Assembly (NCBI GenBank): GCA_046349035.1 | Contig: JAXMDC010000002.1 | Coordinates: forward strand, 496,001 to 560,000 | Reading direction: 5' to 3' | Origin: JAXMDC01 sp046349035 | Lineage (GTDB): Bacteria > Pseudomonadota > Alphaproteobacteria > Rhizobiales > Kaistiaceae | DNA: 64,000 nt | Part shown: one piece after another, positions 60,095 through 64,000 of the stretch | How positions within the stretch are numbered: the stretch's first letter is position 1 | Layout: every line of letters begins with the position of its first letter | The notes under the pieces: generated by a model | What the model was told of the DNA's origin: nothing | Database searches by the model: none | The model's input: the letters and a program-made list of their open reading frames with translations, nothing else | Made by a program: the position numbers and the translations under genes

Positions 60095-60595
60095 TTAAAG
60101 CGCCTCGCGCGCCGCGACTCCCGGCCGAAAGGTCTTGTAAACGAATACCGGGATGCCGGCCGCGCCGAGGTGCTTGCCGATCAGCGGCTCGACGTCCGCC
60201 CAGACGAGGCCGCCGACACCCGTGGCGAGACGCGGCAGTGCGACGCTGGTTAGCTTCTCGCTGGCAACGACGCGGGCCAGTGCCTTCAGCGCCCGCCCGA
60301 CAATCGGCACCGTCGCCTTGCCGGGAAGGCCGCCCTCGACGGCGGACGGCTCCTGCGTCAGCAGATTGACGATGCAAACGCTTCCGCCGCCCTCGCGCGG
60401 GCCTACCCATGGCCAAGCCTCACCGGGTTCCGGGCTGCTCTGACGGCAGTAATGGCGGAAGTCCTTCACCATGGCCGGGAACCGCTCGCGGAGCGAAAGC
60501 GCCAGCCCGTTGGTGAAGTGGTCTGCCGGAGCGATGCCATGGGCGATCGCCGCCGCCTTGCTGAGGAGGATGTCGCCCTCGACGTTGTGAATCAA
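60095..60595 (-). CDS. macro-domain (ADP-ribose binding/hydrolase-like) protein
   Basis: About 166 residues. TTG 60595 is proposed because AAGGGGCG lies six bases upstream and the protein then begins (M)IHNVEGDILLSKAAAIAHGI, matching macro domains that start with the GDI strand; the open frame continues upstream to 60778 without support. The remainder includes ALSLRERFPAMVKDFRHYC, VSCIVNL-type GGSVCIVNLLTQE and VALPRLATGVGGLVWADVEPLI, the PxIGxGxGG-like ADP-ribose loop. It may remove ADP-ribose from macromolecules; no writer enzyme is adjacent. Confidence 0.75.
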   Translation of the reverse strand: MIHNVEGDILLSKAAAIAHGIAPADHFTNGLALSLRERFPAMVKDFRHYCRQSSPEPGEAWPWVGPREGGGSVCIVNLLTQEPSAVEGGLPGKATVPIVGRALKALARVVASEKLTSVALPRLATGVGGLVWADVEPLIGKHLGAAGIPVFVYKTFRPGVAAREAL

Positions 60596-60913
60596 AGATC
60601 GCCCCTTGCGAACCCGGAACCCCACCACCGAAACGGCCGTCCTGGCCGCCTTTTGGGGAGGGGCGCCCTCTTTAGGCGCTCTGGCGCCAAGCGCCTTGAC
60701 CGGTGTCAAAAGCGGGTCAGCTTTCCTGCCATGACCGGCCGCGGCCGCCTGGCGGGAGCAGGGAGGGCGCTTGCCCAACCCCTTCGCAAATCGGCGGCAG
60801 ACTGCCCCCCCAAGGCGCTAGAAGCTGGACCGCCGTTTGCCCCGGCGCTATATGGTGCCCGACCGCGCCTTCGGCGCTTCTGGCGGCCGCCACCGGCGGC
60901 ACCCACGCCCTGG
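60596..60913. other. intergenic region before tRNA-Gln
   Basis: No convincing gene is visible in these 318 bases; the long frames here have no ribosome-binding site or family pattern. A possible -10 element TATATG at about 60850-60855 stands 60 bases before the tRNA, without a clear -35. The same GCGCTATATGG string occurs upstream of the dienelactone hydrolase (about 10607-10617), so it may be a recurring promoter element. Confidence 0.3.
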
Positions 60914-60987
60914 TGGGGGATAGTTCAACGGTAGAACTACGGACTCTGACTCCGTCAATCTTGGTTCGAATCCAGGTCCCCCAGCCA
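60914..60987 (+). tRNA. tRNA-Gln(CUG)
   Basis: The 74 bases fold as a cloverleaf: acceptor TGGGGGA with TCCCCCA, D-arm GTTC...GAAC, anticodon stem ACGGA/TCCGT around loop CTCTGAC (anticodon CTG), and T-arm with GGTTCGAATCC. A discriminator G and an encoded CCA end (60985-60987) follow. The anticodon CUG reads CAG, so it is glutamine tRNA. No integrase or integration repeat is seen next to it. Confidence 0.95.
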
Positions 60988-61134
60988 CCCTCCTGCCGTT
61001 CCATCGCCCCGGTCCTGCCGACCGGCTGCCCGGAGGACAGTTCGTTTGCGGTCCGCGCAATGCGCGACAATGCGCTCCGTGCCTCGAGCGAGGCACCGGC
61101 GGAAGCTAAGGCACGCGCGGGGACGCCATCCTGA

Positions 61135-61989
61135 ATGACCAGACTGAACTCAATCGTCGGCGTCCTGGAGAGCGGCGGGACCGCGTTTGCGACTTTTGCG
61201 CAGGCCGATCCAGAGTCGGCGCAGTGGCTCGCCGATTCCTCCTATGACGGTGTGGTGTTCGAGATGGAGCACCGCCCCTGGGATGCGGGGCGCCTCCGCG
61301 ATGCCCTGCAATACATGCTGAGCCGCCGGCAGATCGCCGCCGCCGCGTCGATCGCCGCGCGCGTGACGCCGATCGTTCGCGTCCCGGCCAATGGCGGCGA
61401 GATGAACCAATGGCTGGCCAAACAGGCGCTCGACAGCGGGGTCTATGGCGTCGTGTGGCCGCATGTCGCCACCGCCGAGCAGGCCTACAACGCTGTGTCG
61501 GCCTGCCGCTATCCCCGCCGGAGGACGGCACCGCTCTACGAGCCGGCCGGCAAGCGGGGCGACTGGCCGCCGGCTGCCGCCCGCTATTGGGGTGTGGACC
61601 TCCAGGAGTATTACCGCAAGGCCGACGTCTGGCCATTGGCGCCCGAGGGCGAGATCCTGGTGGTCCTGATGATCGAGGACCTCGCCGGGGTCGCCAATCT
61701 CGACGAGATGCTGATGCGGGTGCCGGGGATTGGCGCGATCCTTATCGGTGAAGGCGATCTCAGTCAGGAGATCGGTCACCCTCGCGATTATCGACACCCC
61801 GACGTGGTGGCTGCGGTGGCGGAAATTGTCCGCATCTGCAACGCCCATCGCGTTCCGGTCGGGCATCCGCACGTCAACGCCGGAAACGTCCAGGCGGTCC
61901 TGGCCCAGGGCTACCGGCTCCTGTTGGCCGCTCCCGTCCGCTCGTTTGCAGCGCTCGAGGCCGGCCGGGCTCTCGCCGGGAGAACCTGA
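61135..61989 (+). CDS. HpcH/HpaI aldolase family protein
   Basis: A 284-residue (beta/alpha)8 class II aldolase. ATFAQADPESAQWLADSSYD and GVVFEMEHRPWD start the family pattern; TPIVRVPANGGEMNQWLAKQALDSGVYGVVWPHV and LMIEDLAGVANLDEMLMRVPGIGAILIGEGDLSQEIG follow. The Glu of MIED and Asp of EGDLS are the metal ligands. The family condenses or cleaves pyruvate-type carboxylates with aldehydes; the substrate here is not evident. It stands alone between the tRNA and the repeat protein. Confidence 0.92.
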   Translation: MTRLNSIVGVLESGGTAFATFAQADPESAQWLADSSYDGVVFEMEHRPWDAGRLRDALQYMLSRRQIAAAASIAARVTPIVRVPANGGEMNQWLAKQALDSGVYGVVWPHVATAEQAYNAVSACRYPRRRTAPLYEPAGKRGDWPPAAARYWGVDLQEYYRKADVWPLAPEGEILVVLMIEDLAGVANLDEMLMRVPGIGAILIGEGDLSQEIGHPRDYRHPDVVAAVAEIVRICNAHRVPVGHPHVNAGNVQAVLAQGYRLLLAAPVRSFAALEAGRALAGRT

Positions 61990-62048
61990 GCGAAGCCCCA
62001 AGGGTGGGCCGGCGCGCTGAGGGCGCCTGCCTCGGTTCGGCGCAGCGC

Positions 62049-64000
62049 CTAGTTCGGTGTCCTCCGGTTGCGGTCCCCCGCCTCAGGCGCCACGCAGCGG
62101 AACGCATTGTTGCCGACCCGGTCCGCAGTCATCCCTTGCGGGCAGACGCACTGGTTGTTGCGGACGGTACCGCCGGTGCAGACGATCTGCGGAGGCGGGG
62201 CGACGCACCGGAAGGCGTTTGTGCCGACCTGGTCGGTGCGCATGCCCTCCGGGCAGACGCAACGCCCGTCCCGCACCGTCCCACCGCTGCAGGTGATTTG
62301 CGGCGGTGGCGGCGCGACGCAGCGGAAGACGTTGTTGCCGATCCGGTCCAAAGTCGACCCCTGCGGACAGATGCACTGACCGTTGCGGACCGTCCCGCCG
62401 GTGCAAGTGATCTGTGGCGGAGGCGGCGCGACGCAGCGGAACGCCGTGTCGCTGAGCCGCTCGACACTCATCCCCTGCGGGCAGACGCACTGGTTGTTGC
62501 GCACCGTACCGCCGATGCAGGTGATCTGCGGCGGAATGGGAACGCAACGGAAAGCGTTGGTGCCGACCTGGTCGGTGCGCATGCCCTCGGGGCAGATGCA
62601 CCTGCCGTCGCGAACGCTACCGCCGGTGCAGGTGATCTGCGGCGGGATGGCGACACAACGGAAGGCGTTGGTGCCAACTTGGTCCGGGCGCATCCCCTGT
62701 GGGCAGACGCATTGATTGTCGCGCACCGTGCCGCCCGTGCAGGTGATCGGCGGCGGGATCGGAACGCAACGGAAGGCGTTGGTCCCGACCTGGTCCGGGC
62801 GCATCCCCTGCGGACAGACGCACTCGTTGTTCCTCACCGTGCCGCCGGTGCAGGTGATCGGCGGCGGGATCGGAACGCAACGGAAGGCATTAGCGCCGAC
62901 CTGGTCGGTGCGCATGCCTTCGGGGCAGACGCACTTGCCGTCGCGCATGGTACCACCGGTGCAGATGATCTGCGGCGGGATGGGAACACACCGGAAGGCG
63001 TTGGTGCCGACCTGGTCGGTGCGCATGCCTTCGGGGCAGACGCACTTGCCGTCGCGCACGGTACCACCGGTGCAGATGATCTGCGGCGGGATGGGAACAC
63101 ACCGGAAGGCGTTGGTGCCGACCTGGTCCGGGCGCATCCCCTGCGGGCAGATGCACTCGTTGTTCCTGACCGTGCCGCCGGTGCAGGTGATCGGCGGCGG
63201 GATGGGAACGCAACGGAACGAGTTGGGCCCGACCTGCTCCGGCCGCATCCCCTGCGGGCAGACGCACTGATTGTTGCGCACCGTGCCGCCGGTGCAGACG
63301 ACCTGCGGCGGGATGGGAACGCAACGGAACGCATTTGGCCCGGTCCTCTCCGCGCGGAGGCCATCCGGACAGAGGCACTCGTTGTTGAACACCGTCCCGC
63401 CGGTGCAGACGATCTGCGGCGGGATCGCGACGCAGCGGTAGCTGCTTGGCGCGACCTGCTCCGGCCGCATGCCCTGCGGGCAGAAGCACTCGTTGTTGCG
63501 GACCGTGCCGCCGGTACAGACGACGCGCGGCGGCGCAACGCAACGATAGGCGTTGGTGCCGATCTGCTCGGTGAGCATGCCTTGCGGGCAGATGCAGCGC
63601 CCGTCGCGCACCGTGCCGCCGGTACAGAAGATTGGCGGCGGCGGGGGAGCGAGGCACGCGAATGCGTTGAACCCGGTCTGCTCGGCGATCGCTCCCGGCG
63701 GGCAGACACACTGATTGCCGACCACCGTGCCGTTGGCACAGAAAAGCGGAGGGGGCGGGGGCGGCGGGGGCGGGACACAGACGAAGGCGTTGGCACCGGT
63801 CGTCTGGCGCTGGGCTCCGGGCGGGCAGACGCACTCGTTGCCGATGGTCGTGCCGTTAACGCAAAGGATCGGCTGCGGGGGCGGCGGTGTGGCCGCGCAG
63901 ACGAAAGCGTTGGCACCGATCTGATCGCGTCGCGTCCCCGGCGGACACACGCACTCGTTGCCGCGAACCGCCCCGCCGCGGCAGGCGAGCGGGGGCGGGC
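62049..64000 (-). CDS. cysteine-rich tandem-repeat protein (continues beyond window)
   Basis: At least 650 residues built from about 17 tandem 37-residue repeats (111-base period), with the frame open past the right edge so the start is missing. Each repeat fits C-x9-C-x-C-x15-C: a CTGGTVR turn, then NN/DG-x-CxCPQGM, then RxDQxGxNAFRC and IPPxI as a linker. Repeats 5-14 are nearly identical, while those nearest the N-terminus have longer proline runs and CxNGT in place of CTGGT. Four cysteines per unit suggest disulfides, so an extracellular protein is likely. The C-terminus ends GDRNRRTPN. Function is unknown. Confidence 0.8.
   Translation of the reverse strand, partial: PPPLACRGGAVRGNECVCPPGTRRDQIGANAFVCAATPPPPQPILCVNGTTIGNECVCPPGAQRQTTGANAFVCVPPPPPPPPPLFCANGTVVGNQCVCPPGAIAEQTGFNAFACLAPPPPPIFCTGGTVRDGRCICPQGMLTEQIGTNAYRCVAPPRVVCTGGTVRNNECFCPQGMRPEQVAPSSYRCVAIPPQIVCTGGTVFNNECLCPDGLRAERTGPNAFRCVPIPPQVVCTGGTVRNNQCVCPQGMRPEQVGPNSFRCVPIPPPITCTGGTVRNNECICPQGMRPDQVGTNAFRCVPIPPQIICTGGTVRDGKCVCPEGMRTDQVGTNAFRCVPIPPQIICTGGTMRDGKCVCPEGMRTDQVGANAFRCVPIPPPITCTGGTVRNNECVCPQGMRPDQVGTNAFRCVPIPPPITCTGGTVRDNQCVCPQGMRPDQVGTNAFRCVAIPPQITCTGGSVRDGRCICPEGMRTDQVGTNAFRCVPIPPQITCIGGTVRNNQCVCPQGMSVERLSDTAFRCVAPPPPQITCTGGTVRNGQCICPQGSTLDRIGNNVFRCVAPPPPQITCSGGTVRDGRCVCPEGMRTDQVGTNAFRCVAPPPQIVCTGGTVRNNQCVCPQGMTADRVGNNAFRCVAPEAGDRNRRTPN

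Noticed and set aside
60914..60987. tRNA-Gln as an integration site of a mobile element
   Set aside because: No integrase, no repeat of the tRNA 3' end and normal housekeeping genes on both sides.
62716..63270. 184-codon plus-strand frame inside the repeat region
   Set aside because: It mirrors the 111-base repeats on the opposite strand; the cysteine-spaced minus-strand frame is clearly the coding one.
62049..64000. CRISPR-like periodic pattern
   Set aside because: The 111-base period is a protein-coding repeat in one continuous frame; there are no short identical repeats with variable spacers.

Overview
The window is GC-rich, densely coded DNA from an alphaproteobacterial chromosome. This is inferred from the combination of a class II DAHP synthase, DUF2865 and DUF2934 proteins, an Atm1-type ABC exporter, a psd-pssA pair and many GTG/TTG starts; no rRNA or other strict taxonomic marker is present. 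Almost all of it is housekeeping or envelope-related. One gene (40464-42796) stands out as AT-richer accessory DNA.

Layout. 1-6400: a DUF2059 fragment, glutathione reductase, then a Cpx-like envelope-stress module (lipoprotein, small secreted protein, Spy/CpxP-like protein, response regulator, sensor kinase) with two near-identical CpxR-box-like sites. 6400-18300: MFS exporter, DAHP synthase, dienelactone hydrolase, NAD synthase, an L,D-transpeptidase, DUF2865 protein and several exported proteins, including an FTR1-like helical protein and a secreted helix-hairpin-helix protein. 18400-26800: a GluR0-like ligand-gated channel, a zeta-class GST, cysS with an internal change in codon use, a Crp/Fnr regulator, an orphan histidine kinase, a GFA protein, two VOC paralogues and a LOG-family protein. 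27000-37100: LysM protein, Atm1-type exporter, phosphatidylethanolamine synthesis (psd, pssA), aldo/keto reductase and a large membrane spermidine-synthase-like protein.

37200-40330 holds two intact SUMF1-like (formylglycine-generating-enzyme fold) genes and a third, broken copy with two frameshifts and a stop. Directly after it sits the most interesting locus: a SIR2 - P-loop NTPase - helical-repeat gene that looks like an anti-phage NADase effector. Its reading frame is broken exactly at a run of ten G, where eight (or eleven) G would restore a 776-777 residue protein. This is either a phase-variable defence gene caught OFF or an assembly error in a homopolymer.

42860-50260: metY, a second Crp/Fnr regulator, a CheY-type signalling cluster (two true CheY-like receivers, a degenerate receiver, a coupled helical protein) with structured leaders, a Tat-exported multicopper oxidase and an OmpA-family protein. 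51560-57000: two tail-to-tail ATP-grasp ligases, one of them the last gene of an operon with a peptide ABC importer (two permeases and binding protein, no ATPases). 57000-64000: thermonuclease, a DUF2934/cytochrome c operon, PPK2, a macro-domain protein, tRNA-Gln(CUG), an HpcH/HpaI aldolase, and a protein built from at least 17 tandem 37-residue four-cysteine repeats that runs off the right edge.
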